In this document: piece by piece, positions 1 to 8,221 of the stretch
Numbering within the stretch: position 1 is the stretch's first letter
Layout: the number at the start of each line of letters is the position of its first letter
NCBI GenBank assembly: GCA_963658695.1
Contig: CAVKRN010000005.1
Location: 9,913 to 73,912 of the forward strand
Reading direction: 5' to 3'
DNA length: 64,000 nucleotides
From: CAG-791 sp963658695
Lineage (GTDB): Bacteria; Bacillota; Clostridia; Lachnospirales; Lachnospiraceae
The notes under the pieces: model-generated
What the model was told of the DNA's origin: nothing
Seen by the model: the letters and a program-made list of their open reading frames with translations, nothing else
The model's database searches: none
Translations under genes and position numbers: made by a program

Positions 1-722
1 AGGCTGACCCGCGGCACTTCCTCCTGATCAGAGGGGAGCATTCGGATTTTCTGATAATCGTTCCAGATGCCGCTAACGGCATCGCGCTGCTCTTGACTAA
101 GCTCCTTTTGCCCCTGTTCCTTCGCGGCACCCGCCACCGGATTTCGAAGGCTCTTTTTTGTCTGAATTTCCAGAATCCCCTGCTTTTCCAGAAAAACCAG
201 CGCTTCCCTCGTCACGTGGAGCTTTTGCAGCATCAGCTGGTACGGCTGCGGACTTGCTTCCAGAAGCGCTCGCACAATCCGTTCTCTTGCCACCTGATGT
301 TTTATGGCGAACTGATGCCGTTTCTTCTCCGCTTCCTCCGGCGACAGAAGGAGTCGAACGGTTTTCTCCTCCACCGGTTTGGCCGATCCCCGGCTGGTCA
401 CCACCGTTTTCAGTGCTGCCGCAAACGTGGATCCGTAGCGCCGTTTCATCCACAGGGCCAGCTGCACCGAATACCCGCCAGTCTCCCCAGAGTCGCCCCG
501 CGCCACCTCTTGAATCTCCTTGATCTGTGCATCCGGGTAGTCACAGGTGTCCGAAAAACCAACGACGTACCCCTTTCGCACAGAATTTCCCTTTCCGAAG
601 GGTACAACAACAAGACTCCCGAGGCCCAACTCCGAATCCAAAGCCTCCGGAATCTTGTAGGTAAACGGCCGATCCAGCCGCCCGTGTGAAATATCAATGA
701 CAATCTGCGCGTAACGATGCAT
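1..722 (-). CDS. priA: Primosomal protein N' (PriA), N-terminal part, cut by window edge
   Basis: PriA is the replication-restart helicase that recognises stalled forks and loads the primosome. Only the first 240 or so residues are inside the window. They read MHRYAQIVIDISHGRLDRPF, then a GSLVVVPFGKGN segment and RKGYVVGFSD, the pattern of the PriA 3'-DNA-binding domain (about residues 1-100). A winged-helix-like stretch rich in charged residues follows (about 110-200). The helicase motifs would lie beyond the left edge. The start at 722 lies only five bases after the murE stop, so priA probably shares the murE transcript. The frame is open to base 1. The identification rests on the N-terminal domain alone. 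Confidence 0.85.
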   Translation of the reverse strand, partial: MHRYAQIVIDISHGRLDRPFTYKIPEALDSELGLGSLVVVPFGKGNSVRKGYVVGFSDTCDYPDAQIKEIQEVARGDSGETGGYSVQLALWMKRRYGSTFAAALKTVVTSRGSAKPVEEKTVRLLLSPEEAEKKRHQFAIKHQVARERIVRALLEASPQPYQLMLQKLHVTREALVFLEKQGILEIQTKKSLRNPVAGAAKEQGQKELSQEQRDAVSGIWNDYQKIRMLPSDQEEVPRVS

Positions 723-727
723 GTGCT

Positions 728-2257
728 TTACCGGGCCGCATCCTTCTGCAGAATCTCTGCAATGATGACACGTTCGTCCATCGGATGCTTCTTGCCCTTA
801 ATCTCCTGATAATCTTCATGGCCCTTGCCGGCCAGAACAATGATGTCTCCGGGCTCGCCGTGGTGAATCGCATACGCAATTGCCTCCCGCCGATCCGGAA
901 TGGTCACATACGCTCCTGTCGTTTTGGAGATTCCTGTCACAATATCCTGAATGATATCCATCGGCTCTTCATCCCGCGGATTGTCCGATGTGATGATGGA
1001 AAGATCCGAGAGCCTTCCGGACACCTCCCCCATCTCAAAGCGCCGCACCTTCGAACGGTTTCCGCCGCACCCAAATAGCGTCACCAGACGATGCGGGTGA
1101 TATTCCTTCAGCGTAGTCAAAAGGCTCTCTAGCGCAACCGCATTGTGAGCGTAATCAATCATCAGTGTAAAATCATCGCTGACCTTTACCAGTTCAATAC
1201 GTCCTTTTGCTCTTGCTCCTGCAAGTGCCGTTTCTGCATCCTCTGCCTTAACGTCAAACGCATGGCAAATGGCGATGGCAGACAATGCATTGTAAACACT
1301 GAATCGTCCCGGTGTCGGCACTTCGCAGTGTAGCTCCCAAATTCCCTTTGTCACGAAGGAAATTCCAAGCTCCCCCGGCTTTTTACTCAGCAAAAGCTCC
1401 TCAGCATACAGATCATTGGAGGGATTCATTCCGTAGGAAAGCACGCGGCAAGAGCTCCCCTCCAGAATCTGCTTAGTGTGCGGATCGTCTCCGTTGACAA
1501 TGGCCAGACGGCACTGACGGAACAAAAGGCTCTTACAATGCATGTAATCCGCAAAATCCTTGTGTTCATTCGGTCCGATATGGTCCTCCGACAGATTGGT
1601 AAAGACACCGATATCGAACAAGATTCCCGCCGTCCGGTCCAGCATAAGTGCCTGGGAGGATACCTCCATGACAACCGCCTCCACACCGTCATCCGCCATC
1701 TCCCGCAGCGTTTTCTGCAGCGCAAGGGACTCCGGCGTCGTGTTATTCGCCGGCCGGTGTACTTCATGCCAGGTGGACTCGATGGTGCCGATCAGTCCCA
1801 CATCCATTCCGGCCTTTTCCAGAATGGAACGCACCAGATAGGTGGTTGTGGTCTTCCCTTTGGTCCCGGTAATGCCGATCATCTTCAGCTCCCTTGCCGG
1901 ATATCCGTAAAAGGCAGCCGATACCAGCGCCATTCCCCTGCGCGTGGACCTCACACGGATCAAGACCAGATTCTCAGCAAACGTCCCCTCTACCGGATCA
2001 ATGTCATGCTCTGTCAGAATAGCCGTAGTCCCTGCTGCCGCCACCTGCGGGATGTAGCTATGTCCGTCCGATTTTGCTCCGCATATGGCAAAAAACAGGA
2101 TTCCGCAGCCGGCATTCCGGGAATCGTTTGTGATCTCCCGGATGTCCTGCTGCAGAAGACGTCGTCCCTTCTCCGATTCCTTTGCAACTGGCTTGCCGCC
2201 CGCATCATAGAGCTCATATTCCAGTTCCTGTATCAGTTTTTCCAGCTGCATAGCCAT
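728..2257 (-). CDS. murE: UDP-N-acetylmuramoyl-tripeptide synthetase MurE
   Basis: This cytoplasmic ATP-dependent ligase adds the third residue of the peptidoglycan stem peptide to UDP-MurNAc-L-Ala-D-Glu. The 509 residues have the usual three-domain Mur ligase layout: an N-terminal UDP-binding domain, an ATPase domain with P-loop GTKGKTTTT near residue 131, and a C-terminal domain. The C-terminal domain contains SDNPRDEEP, and DNPR is the signature of enzymes that add meso-diaminopimelate rather than lysine, so A1-gamma peptidoglycan is inferred. Two ATGs (M-A-M) sit behind the purine-rich AAGGAAGAGAGG, and the first was kept. It is followed five bases later by priA. The leader (2258-2423) contains a short inverted repeat, AGATAGT/ACTATCT, at 2371-2393. 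Confidence 0.96.
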   Translation of the reverse strand: MAMQLEKLIQELEYELYDAGGKPVAKESEKGRRLLQQDIREITNDSRNAGCGILFFAICGAKSDGHSYIPQVAAAGTTAILTEHDIDPVEGTFAENLVLIRVRSTRRGMALVSAAFYGYPARELKMIGITGTKGKTTTTYLVRSILEKAGMDVGLIGTIESTWHEVHRPANNTTPESLALQKTLREMADDGVEAVVMEVSSQALMLDRTAGILFDIGVFTNLSEDHIGPNEHKDFADYMHCKSLLFRQCRLAIVNGDDPHTKQILEGSSCRVLSYGMNPSNDLYAEELLLSKKPGELGISFVTKGIWELHCEVPTPGRFSVYNALSAIAICHAFDVKAEDAETALAGARAKGRIELVKVSDDFTLMIDYAHNAVALESLLTTLKEYHPHRLVTLFGCGGNRSKVRRFEMGEVSGRLSDLSIITSDNPRDEEPMDIIQDIVTGISKTTGAYVTIPDRREAIAYAIHHGEPGDIIVLAGKGHEDYQEIKGKKHPMDERVIIAEILQKDAAR

Positions 2258-2423
2258 CCTCTCTTCCTTATATTCCTTGGTGCATCCGTTTAGAAATGCT
2301 TTAGACTTTTTAGAAATTCCTTAGATCGCGTACACATTTTCAACACATTTTCCCGTTATGATCTTTATCAAGATAGTTACTTACTCACTATCTCCCCCCT
2401 CATAAGAAGTAGTAAAGAAGAAA

Positions 2424-2451
2424 GGCATCTGCACCCGCAGGTGTCTTTTTT
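2424..2451. terminator. Bidirectional hairpin between the RluA gene and murE
   Basis: GGCATCTGC and GCAGGTGTC form a nine-pair stem (two G-U pairs) around ACCC. Six T follow on the plus side and TTTCTTCTTT on the minus side. It lies just past the stop of the minus-strand pseudouridine synthase gene, so it most likely ends that operon. Confidence 0.65.
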
Positions 2452-2454
2452 CTG

Positions 2455-3420
2455 TTATTGTAACCGGCTGCGTATGCACAATCTCTCCCCGGTAAACGGC
2501 TGATCCAGCTCCACGCAGACAGCCTGCAGCATAGCATGCCGTCCCGTTTTCCCCGTTCCCTCCGCCATAGACTTTACGTGATCCATCTCCTCTGTCTTTG
2601 CCGCCGATCCGTACAGCGTATCATCCACTAAGGGATGCCCGATCGAAGCCATATGCACACGGATCTGATGGGTCCGTCCGGTGTCAATGTGAAGCCGCAA
2701 GAGGGAGTACTGAGCTGTCAGACTCTGCTCCGCCCCTGACGGTTTTGCCGTAAACTCCCGCAGCACTTCATAATGCGTAATTGCCCGGAGGCCGGTTATT
2801 CCCTCCCCACACACACGCATCTTCATCAAAACGCCCGGAACCTTCTCCATGTCGTGATCGATGGTCCCCTTTTTTTCGTATTCCGGAAACCATCCCTCGC
2901 AAAGCGCCTGATAGGTTCGAATAAATCTCCCCTCCTCCCGTTGCCGCTGCAGCCTGGCCGCAGACGCGCGGTTTCTGGCGAAAACAAGTACGCCCGATGT
3001 CTCCTTGTCCAGTCTCCCGATGATGCGAAGCCCGGAGGAATCCTTTAGATACTCCGTCAGGTAATTTGCCACGGTATCTGCGTAATGTCCGGGGCAAGGA
3101 TGCACCACCTCGCCCGCCTCTTTGTCCACGGCAATCAGATCCTCATCCTCATAAAGAACCCGCACCGGTCCTTTCACCGGCAAAAGCTTCCCTTCGTCCC
3201 GTTCCTCCGGAAGAACAATCTGTAAGGTCTCCCCCGGTTGCATTCGCTCAGTCACCCGAATGGATTTTCCATCGCAGGTGATTCCGTCCGGGCAAAACTT
3301 CGCCGCGCTGATTTCATGTCCTGTCACGCGCACGCAGCTTTTAAGCACCAGATTTACCAGGCCACCCGCAGTCTTTTCCAGATCCTCTTCCCGTAACGTA
3401 TAACGTAGTCGTTTGTCCAT
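2455..3420 (-). CDS. RluA-family RNA pseudouridine synthase
   Basis: The 321-residue protein isomerises uridine to pseudouridine in ribosomal or transfer RNA; the exact target cannot be told from sequence. An S4-like N-terminal RNA-binding part (about residues 10-75) precedes the catalytic domain. That domain opens with VLYEDEDLIAVDKEAGEVVH and carries the catalytic motif GRLDKETSG, with Asp as the nucleophile. The residue before RLD is Gly where many relatives have His. GRTHQIRVHMASIGHPLVDD is the third family motif. It is the last gene of the phasin-like/ABC1-kinase operon, 27 bases after the kinase stop. The ribosome binding site is weak (GGTAACAAGAAACG). Confidence 0.88.
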   Translation of the reverse strand: MDKRLRYTLREEDLEKTAGGLVNLVLKSCVRVTGHEISAAKFCPDGITCDGKSIRVTERMQPGETLQIVLPEERDEGKLLPVKGPVRVLYEDEDLIAVDKEAGEVVHPCPGHYADTVANYLTEYLKDSSGLRIIGRLDKETSGVLVFARNRASAARLQRQREEGRFIRTYQALCEGWFPEYEKKGTIDHDMEKVPGVLMKMRVCGEGITGLRAITHYEVLREFTAKPSGAEQSLTAQYSLLRLHIDTGRTHQIRVHMASIGHPLVDDTLYGSAAKTEEMDHVKSMAEGTGKTGRHAMLQAVCVELDQPFTGERLCIRSRLQ

Positions 3421-3447
3421 CGTTTCTTGTTACCGTTTTTATGTCAT

Positions 3448-5109
3448 TTACTTCCAGAATCGGAAGCCCTTGCGATCTTTTTTGGGTTTTCGATAACGGT
3501 AGTATATATTCCGCAGCACCAGGAACATGCTCGCGCCAAGAGCAAAAATAAAACCGGCAGCCCCCAGTACCGGAATCCCCATCACCTTTGGCTGCATGTC
3601 CGTCGTGCATATGATGGCCGACGACATGAGAAGCGCCGCTATGCACACGCCGATGACCAGATTCCGAACCAGCGCATAGGCCACCACTGTAAACTCGTCC
3701 TGTGCGCTCATGATGATGTTCACCTTTGCGCGTCCATGCAGAAACTCATTCAACGTATCCGTCGTCAGAGCCGGAATCTCCGCCCCTTTTTTGACAGCCC
3801 GGTACAAGGTTCTTCCACTCTTTCCCAGCTCCTTTTTCCAGTCAAGCTGGTGCAAATAGTCCTCAGAAAACCTCGTCACCGCGATCTGGAACATGTTGAT
3901 ATCCGGACTGATCTCGGCAAGCACTCCCTCTACGTGGGCAAGCCCCCGACACAACATTGTCACCCCATGGGGAAGGCTGATGCCGTTTTCCTTCATGATC
4001 TCCATCAAATCCGCCAGAACCTCTGCAATGTCGATGCCTCCCATGGAAGCAGAGCCGTAGTCATCCAGAAACTTTCGAAGATCCTCCCAAAGCTTGGCCC
4101 GATCCGGTCGGCCGCGGAATTCGCCGATCTCAAGGACCGCATTCTCCACCATCGTAATGTCATGAAGAGCAATGCCCTGTACCCCCTTGACCATGACCTT
4201 CCGGTCTTTCTCCGAAAGCCGTCCCATCATGCCCATATCGATCCAGACAATCTTCCCGCCACTAACCTTTACGTTGCCGGGATGCGGATCTGCATGGAAA
4301 AAGCCATCATCCATCACCTGCTTGATGAAATTATTGACGTACTTGGTGCCGATTTCATGAAGATCGTAACCGCCGTCTAAAAGCGTTTCCTTGTCATTGA
4401 TGGCAGTGCCTTGAATATACTCCATGACCAGCACGCGGCTGGTCGTAAATTCATGGTAGAGCCTGGGGCAGGAAACGTAAACAATTCCCTTATTGTTCCG
4501 TGCGAACTCCTCCATATTGGCAGCTTCCTTGAGGAAATCCATCTCCTCCTGCGCCACGCTCCAAAGCTCGTCCAGAACCATGTTGAGATCCACCAGGTTC
4601 TTCAAATCCCCCACCGGCGGCATCAAATGCACCAACCGGTGCAAAAGACTGATGTCCCTTGCCATAATGTCATAAATGCCCTTGCGCTGCACCTTGACAA
4701 CAACATCTTCTCCGGTTAAAAGAACGGCCTTATGAACCTGCGCAATGGAGGCCGATCCAAGCGGCTTCGGATCAATATAGGAGAACACCTCATGCCAGTC
4801 CTGACGGTAGGAACGGTTGATCACCTCCTCCACCACCTCAAACGGCATCGGTGCAACGCTGGAATTCAGTTTCAGAAGCTCATCGCAATACCTGGCAGGC
4901 AGAATATCCGAATGGAGAGACATGATCTGCCCGATTTTGATGTAGGTCGGCCCCAGCTCCTCCAGAATGGTGCGAAGCTTCTCCGGCGTCACACCTCTTG
5001 TAATTTTATTGCGAACCAGAACATCCTTGATTTCCGCCAAGCGAGACTTGTTGTCCTGGACGGCTGTATCTTTATGTTCACTTTCCCTTGTTGCGTTTTC
5101 TGTCTGCAT
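3448..5109 (-). CDS. ABC1/AarF (UbiB-like) atypical protein kinase family protein
   Basis: Members of this membrane-associated kinase-like ATPase family support ubiquinone synthesis in proteobacteria. In quinone-poor anaerobes the role is unknown. The sequence shows the KxGQ signature (YIKIGQIMSLHSD), the alanine/glycine-rich nucleotide loop with LGSASIAQVH, the catalytic stretch FFHADPHPGNV and WIDMGMMG in place of the kinase DFG. Two hydrophobic segments near residues 485-535 are probable membrane anchors, followed by a basic tail. Length 553 is normal for the family. It follows the phasin-like gene by 172 bases and precedes the RluA gene by 27, so co-transcription is likely. The start has only a weak GGGAT-type binding site. 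Confidence 0.88.
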   Translation of the reverse strand: MQTENATRESEHKDTAVQDNKSRLAEIKDVLVRNKITRGVTPEKLRTILEELGPTYIKIGQIMSLHSDILPARYCDELLKLNSSVAPMPFEVVEEVINRSYRQDWHEVFSYIDPKPLGSASIAQVHKAVLLTGEDVVVKVQRKGIYDIMARDISLLHRLVHLMPPVGDLKNLVDLNMVLDELWSVAQEEMDFLKEAANMEEFARNNKGIVYVSCPRLYHEFTTSRVLVMEYIQGTAINDKETLLDGGYDLHEIGTKYVNNFIKQVMDDGFFHADPHPGNVKVSGGKIVWIDMGMMGRLSEKDRKVMVKGVQGIALHDITMVENAVLEIGEFRGRPDRAKLWEDLRKFLDDYGSASMGGIDIAEVLADLMEIMKENGISLPHGVTMLCRGLAHVEGVLAEISPDINMFQIAVTRFSEDYLHQLDWKKELGKSGRTLYRAVKKGAEIPALTTDTLNEFLHGRAKVNIIMSAQDEFTVVAYALVRNLVIGVCIAALLMSSAIICTTDMQPKVMGIPVLGAAGFIFALGASMFLVLRNIYYRYRKPKKDRKGFRFWK

Positions 5110-5281
5110 ACTCTTATCCCGGTACGGCGTCGAATTTTAACCAATCGTGTAACGGTGCAAGGCCTTACTCGCAAAAGCACTGCCATCCAACGAGTAAGAG
5201 GGCCGCAGATTGCTCTGTGACCCTCTCCTATCCTCTTCAATGACATCGGAGACAAAAGGTCCTTTGTCCCCCGGCAGTAGC

Positions 5282-5629
5282 TTACTCCGCCTCTTTTTCT
5301 TCCTCTGCAGCGGCATCCGCTTCAGGCTCTGCTGCCTCTGCAGTCTCATTCTCTAACTGAGCAATCTGCTCCTTGAGCTTAACAAGATCCTCTGTACTCA
5401 GCCCGGAAACAAAATCCGTGAAGTTCTTCTGCTTTTTTTCCTCTTCGAACTTCTTTTTCTTCTCCTCAGCGTTGTGACGAAGCTCCTGATTCAGCGCTTT
5501 CCCCTGCTCAACGGTCAGCTCTCCCTTTTTCACCAGGTCGCTCAGGATCTCTCCGGACTTCTCAACCGAAGTTGCCGCCGCGCCAATACCAATCAGAAAA
5601 AATTTCTTAATTCCATCACCAAGTTCCAT
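5282..5629 (-). CDS. Phasin-like coiled-coil protein
   Basis: A 115-residue protein with an amphipathic hydrophobic start (LGDGIKKFFLIGIGAAATSVE), then a highly charged coiled coil rich in Glu and Lys, and an acidic Ala/Glu-rich tail. The pattern is that of the small phasin-superfamily proteins found beside ABC1 kinases in Clostridia; granule binding is not implied. I place the start at 5629, not at the ATG five codons upstream. GGAGGTG (5636-5642) sits just before 5629, whereas the upstream ATG overlaps that site and has none of its own. It heads the operon with the ABC1 kinase and the pseudouridine synthase. A partnership with the kinase is inference from adjacency. Confidence 0.75.
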   Translation of the reverse strand: MELGDGIKKFFLIGIGAAATSVEKSGEILSDLVKKGELTVEQGKALNQELRHNAEEKKKKFEEEKKQKNFTDFVSGLSTEDLVKLKEQIAQLENETAEAAEPEADAAAEEEKEAE

Positions 5630-5675
5630 TTGTAACACCTCCATTTACATCCCTTGCGGGTGATTGATACAGACA

Positions 5676-5681
5676 ATTATA
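5676..5681 (-). promoter_or_regulatory. Extended -10 promoter for the phasin-like operon
   Basis: The minus strand reads TGGTATAAT, a perfect -10 box with the TG extension, 47 bases before the chosen start codon. No good -35 box is visible, which suits an extended -10 promoter. Confidence 0.6.
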
Positions 5682-5930
5682 CCATCGTTCACCACAAGCG
5701 GCACGATATTTTGTATCTGTTCAGCACCTGCCGTCATCCCATGTTACAGTACAGACGCCAGTCAAGCGACAGGGTGGCGGAGAATGTCCAGATCAGGGGC
5801 CTTGCGAGGCCTCGGTGCTTGCGAGCGTATTCTGCGAGCTTAGCACCGCTAGGTCCGAGGATGGAGCGGGAGCGTCCCCAGATCGGACAACTCCGTCAGG
5901 ACCCGTCGCTGGCTAGCGAGTGAACTGTTA
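5682..5930. other. Intergenic region of repeat modules, no gene seen
   Basis: This stretch between dgkA and the phasin-like promoter holds no convincing gene. An 89-codon plus-strand frame exists but has no binding site and an implausible composition. It contains several short modules seen elsewhere in the window. GGCAGGTGCTGAACAGATA (minus strand, about 5716-5735) nearly matches 11177-11195. TTACAGTACAGACGCCAGT with GGGTGGCGG (5743-5780) resembles 54590-54605. GCGAGTGAACTGTTAT (5916-5931) resembles 60670-60684. It looks like a mosaic of intergenic repeats. Confidence 0.55.
5742..5784 (+). repeat. CGCCAGT...ACAGGGTGGCGG hairpin module, copy 1
   Basis: CGCCA and TGGCG can pair around GTCAAGCGACAGGG. 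A close relative lies at 54573-54606, also in an intergenic region. The adjoining TTACAGTACAGACGCC resembles 12493-12508. Confidence 0.5.
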
Positions 5931-6374
5931 TCATCCCATTCGCAGCAGGAGCTTAGGCAAAAAGATCCACAGTCCTATGATCGCCGCAAAAATGGCTGCA
6001 ATCAAAACCGCACCGGCCGCGGCATCCTTAGCCTTCTTGGCAAGCGGATGCCGCTCCTTCGTCACAAGATCCACCACCGCCTCCACTGCGGTATTCACGC
6101 ACTCCAGACTCATCACAAGCCCGAACAGGATCAGGCAGACAAACCACTCCTCGCGGCTCAAGCCAAGCCACAAGCCAAAGACTGTAACCAGAATCACCGC
6201 GCAGCAGTGAATCTGCATGTTTCGTTCCTTTTGAATGGTGTGAAAAATCCCCTCAAAGGCATATCCAAAGCTCTTATAGAGCGGCTGCTTCCGGTCTCGT
6301 CGCAATTGGCATGACGTTTTTTTATTCATCTGGTTTCCGGCCATTGGGTTTGCCTCTTTTATTTTCTTGGTCAT
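5931..6374 (-). CDS. dgkA: Diacylglycerol/undecaprenol kinase (DgkA family)
   Basis: This small integral membrane kinase phosphorylates undecaprenol (Gram-positive members) or diacylglycerol and so recycles lipid carrier for wall synthesis. The 147 residues have a basic N-terminal tail of about 35 residues, the GYAFEGIFHTIQKERNMQIH lead-in, and three membrane helices. The family signature ECVNTAVEAVVDLV lies before the last helix with its catalytic Glu, followed by KERHPLAKKAKDAAAGAV. GAGGTG precedes the ATG at 6374 by about nine bases. It stands alone between the D-lactate-type dehydrogenase gene and the repeat-rich intergenic region. Confidence 0.93.
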   Translation of the reverse strand: MTKKIKEANPMAGNQMNKKTSCQLRRDRKQPLYKSFGYAFEGIFHTIQKERNMQIHCCAVILVTVFGLWLGLSREEWFVCLILFGLVMSLECVNTAVEAVVDLVTKERHPLAKKAKDAAAGAVLIAAIFAAIIGLWIFLPKLLLRMG

Positions 6375-6435
6375 GACATTTTCACCTCATGTGCCCGTTC
6401 CGCATCCGCGTTCTGTGTTGGTTTCCGGCAGCTGT

Positions 6436-7425
6436 TCACGGCAACTGTACCTCATGCTCGGTTGCCTCTCCCCGCACAAACGCATCTGCTGCCTCATAGC
6501 AGCTTCCCACCATATGTCCCACGGCCTGTTTCGTATAAAACGCGGTGTGCGGGCTCATAATCACATTTGGAAAGGACCGCAGCACTGCCATATCCCGGTT
6601 GCTTATCACATCGCCGATACGATTGTAATAATACAGCCCATCTTCCTTCTCCAGAACGTCCAGCGCTGCTCCGCCCACGCGTCCGCTCTCAAGTGCCGCA
6701 ATCAGATCATCGGTATCCACCAGCTTTCCCCTTGCCGTATTAACAATGAGAACACCGTTCTTCATCTGATCAAAGGCATCTTTATTCAACAAGTGATAAT
6801 TCTCTCCGGTTGCATTGGTATGCAACGTAATCACATCGCTTTCCCGGTACAGTGTTTCCAGGGAAACATACTCCGCCAGCTTTTTCACATCCTCATTCTG
6901 ATAAGGATCGTAGCAAACAATCCGGCATCCCATACCGGAGAGATGTTCAATCACGGTTCTGCCAATGCGTCCCGTTCCAATCACGCCCACGGTCTGAAAG
7001 GAAATATCATCTCCGATTTTACCCTTCAGGGAATAATCCTGAATTCTGGCTCGGCTCAGAATCTCTTCGATTCTCCGCTGCAGCATCAGCATAAGCATAA
7101 TGGCATAATTGGCAACGCCAGACGGCGGATAGCTCACATTGGCGACACGCATTCCCATTTTCGCCGCACACGCAAGATCAACATGATCATATCCGATGGA
7201 CCTGCAAAGAATGTACTTTACCCCGATTGATGCGAACCGCTCTACCATTGCAGAAGACATGTCGCACGGCGTCATACTCACCGCATCCGCCCCCTGTGCC
7301 AGCCGATAATTATCCGCATCCGGATAATCCGTGGTATATCCAAACTCGATCCCATACTCTTTTGCATATTGCTCTGCAAAGGACAGCTCATCAAATTCCC
7401 GCAAGGTATAGAAAAAAATCTTCAT
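6436..7425 (-). CDS. D-isomer-specific 2-hydroxyacid dehydrogenase (D-lactate dehydrogenase type)
   Basis: A cytoplasmic NAD-dependent oxidoreductase that probably reduces pyruvate to D-lactate in fermentation. VanH-like or other 2-ketoacid specificities are not excluded. The NAD-binding fold carries GVIGTGRIGR (about residues 148-157). Catalytic residues fit the family: Arg in NTARGKLVD, Glu in DVLEKEDG and His in SPHTAFYT. Length 329 is typical. Start choice is open. The ATG at 7425 lies 12 bases after AGGAGG, while a TTG at 7431 lies six bases after it, so a TTG start adding two residues is possible. The gene lies downstream of the candidate 600-nt RNA. Confidence 0.87.
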   Translation of the reverse strand: MKIFFYTLREFDELSFAEQYAKEYGIEFGYTTDYPDADNYRLAQGADAVSMTPCDMSSAMVERFASIGVKYILCRSIGYDHVDLACAAKMGMRVANVSYPPSGVANYAIMLMLMLQRRIEEILSRARIQDYSLKGKIGDDISFQTVGVIGTGRIGRTVIEHLSGMGCRIVCYDPYQNEDVKKLAEYVSLETLYRESDVITLHTNATGENYHLLNKDAFDQMKNGVLIVNTARGKLVDTDDLIAALESGRVGGAALDVLEKEDGLYYYNRIGDVISNRDMAVLRSFPNVIMSPHTAFYTKQAVGHMVGSCYEAADAFVRGEATEHEVQLP

Positions 7426-7449
7426 GCGCAACCAATTCCTCCTATTAGC

Positions 7450-7513
7450 TATTCAGGGCCTACTTGAAAGATCACTGCTGCGCAGCCTCCCTTTGCTCAT
7501 GCGGCGTCCTCAC
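7450..7513 (+). repeat. Dispersed repeat with GCTCATGCGGCGTC end, copy a
   Basis: GATCACTGCTGCGCAGCCTC then CTTTGCTCATGCGGCGTC. Related copies are at 9931-9980, 12462-12566, 14609-14640 (lacking the end) and 58878-58926, all in the same orientation and all intergenic. The middle is a short hairpin (GCTGCGCAGC here). Confidence 0.55.
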
Positions 7514-7587
7514 AAGATAAAAATCCAAAAACAAGCCCCGGAATGGTTACAGTATAACACTTCGCAGGCAGGATGCAGAACACATGG

Positions 7588-7625
7588 AAAAGGGTATCCA
7601 TCACATCCTTGCGTGATCGATACCC
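7588..7625 (-). terminator. Intrinsic terminator of the candidate large RNA
   Basis: On the minus strand GGGTATC-G-ATCAC pairs with GTGAT-G-GATACCC (12 pairs with one 1x1 mismatch) around GCAAGGAT, followed by TTTT. It closes the transcript that starts near 8186. Confidence 0.75.
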
Positions 7626-8186
7626 TCTCAATGAATGAAGCGATTAATCTGCATTCCACAGCCTCTCTTTCTTCTGCTATATTCAGTTGTCCTTTCCATC
7701 CTCTGTTACTTCAAATCAGGTTCCCATCGGACTATACCTGCTAAGCGGTGGTCAGAAGCCTCTCCTCACCGGATTCCCGGCGTTTCCTGCCGGATACCTC
7801 TCCCGGATCATCGGACACCTTCGGCTTTTCTTCTCACTCTTACATGACTGCTTCCTAACATTTCTATGACCTGTTCATCGGACCATCCTCCGAACCTATC
7901 ATCCACCTGTTCCGGAGCTTCCATTACTTAGTACATTGGAGTTTCCTCTTTGAATGAACTTCTATTTGACCTCGAAACCAATTTGGGAGCGGTTCCTGCT
8001 CAAACTCTGAATGATTCTGGAAATTTTGTCTGCGATTATCGTTCTGTGTACCGTACCTATGCCGTTGGACCGTCCTCCTTTCGCTTATTTTTGTTTACCG
8101 ATCCCTCTAGGAATTCGGATTCAGGGAAAACATCTGTTGCCTTCGATCCTTTATTTTCTTTCTTTTCTTTCTTGTTTCCCTTTGTT
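7588..8186 (-). ncRNA. Candidate large structured non-coding RNA (about 600 nt)
   Basis: About 600 bases between the dehydrogenase and symporter genes have no plausible protein frame on either strand. They are bounded on the minus strand by a promoter (TTGACA, 17 bases, TACTAT; 8193-8221) and a strong intrinsic terminator (7588-7625). The minus strand is purine-rich, with a 5' leader of A and G runs. Local hairpins are visible: GGGAAAC with GTTTTCCC (8180-8124), CTCC-g-GAAC with GTTCGGAG (7917-7888), CCGGC-aggaaac-GCCGG (7793-7777) and CAGGT with ACCTG (7740-7717). The size and setting resemble the ornate large RNA classes of Firmicutes (ROOL about 580 nt, OLE about 610 nt, GOLLD larger). No OLE-associated gene is adjacent, so ROOL or a new class is more likely. 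The family assignment is inference; that a non-coding transcript exists is better supported. Confidence 0.6.
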
Positions 8187-8192
8187 GATTGT

Positions 8193-8221
8193 ATAGTACT
8201 ACACCTCGTTCATTGTGTCAA
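8193..8221 (-). promoter_or_regulatory. Promoter of the candidate large RNA
   Basis: On the minus strand a perfect TTGACA (8221-8216) and TACTAT (8198-8193) are separated by 17 bases. Transcription would start near 8186. An alternative -10, TATACA, has a poorer 20-base spacing. Confidence 0.65.

Noticed and set aside
2371..2393. Inverted repeat AGATAGT/ACTATCT upstream of murE as a terminator
   Set aside because: The stem is only seven pairs and is not followed by T residues on either strand; the nearby hairpin at 2424-2451 is the better terminator.
5654..5923. An 89-codon plus-strand frame before dgkA
   Set aside because: It lies in a mosaic of intergenic repeats and has no binding site.
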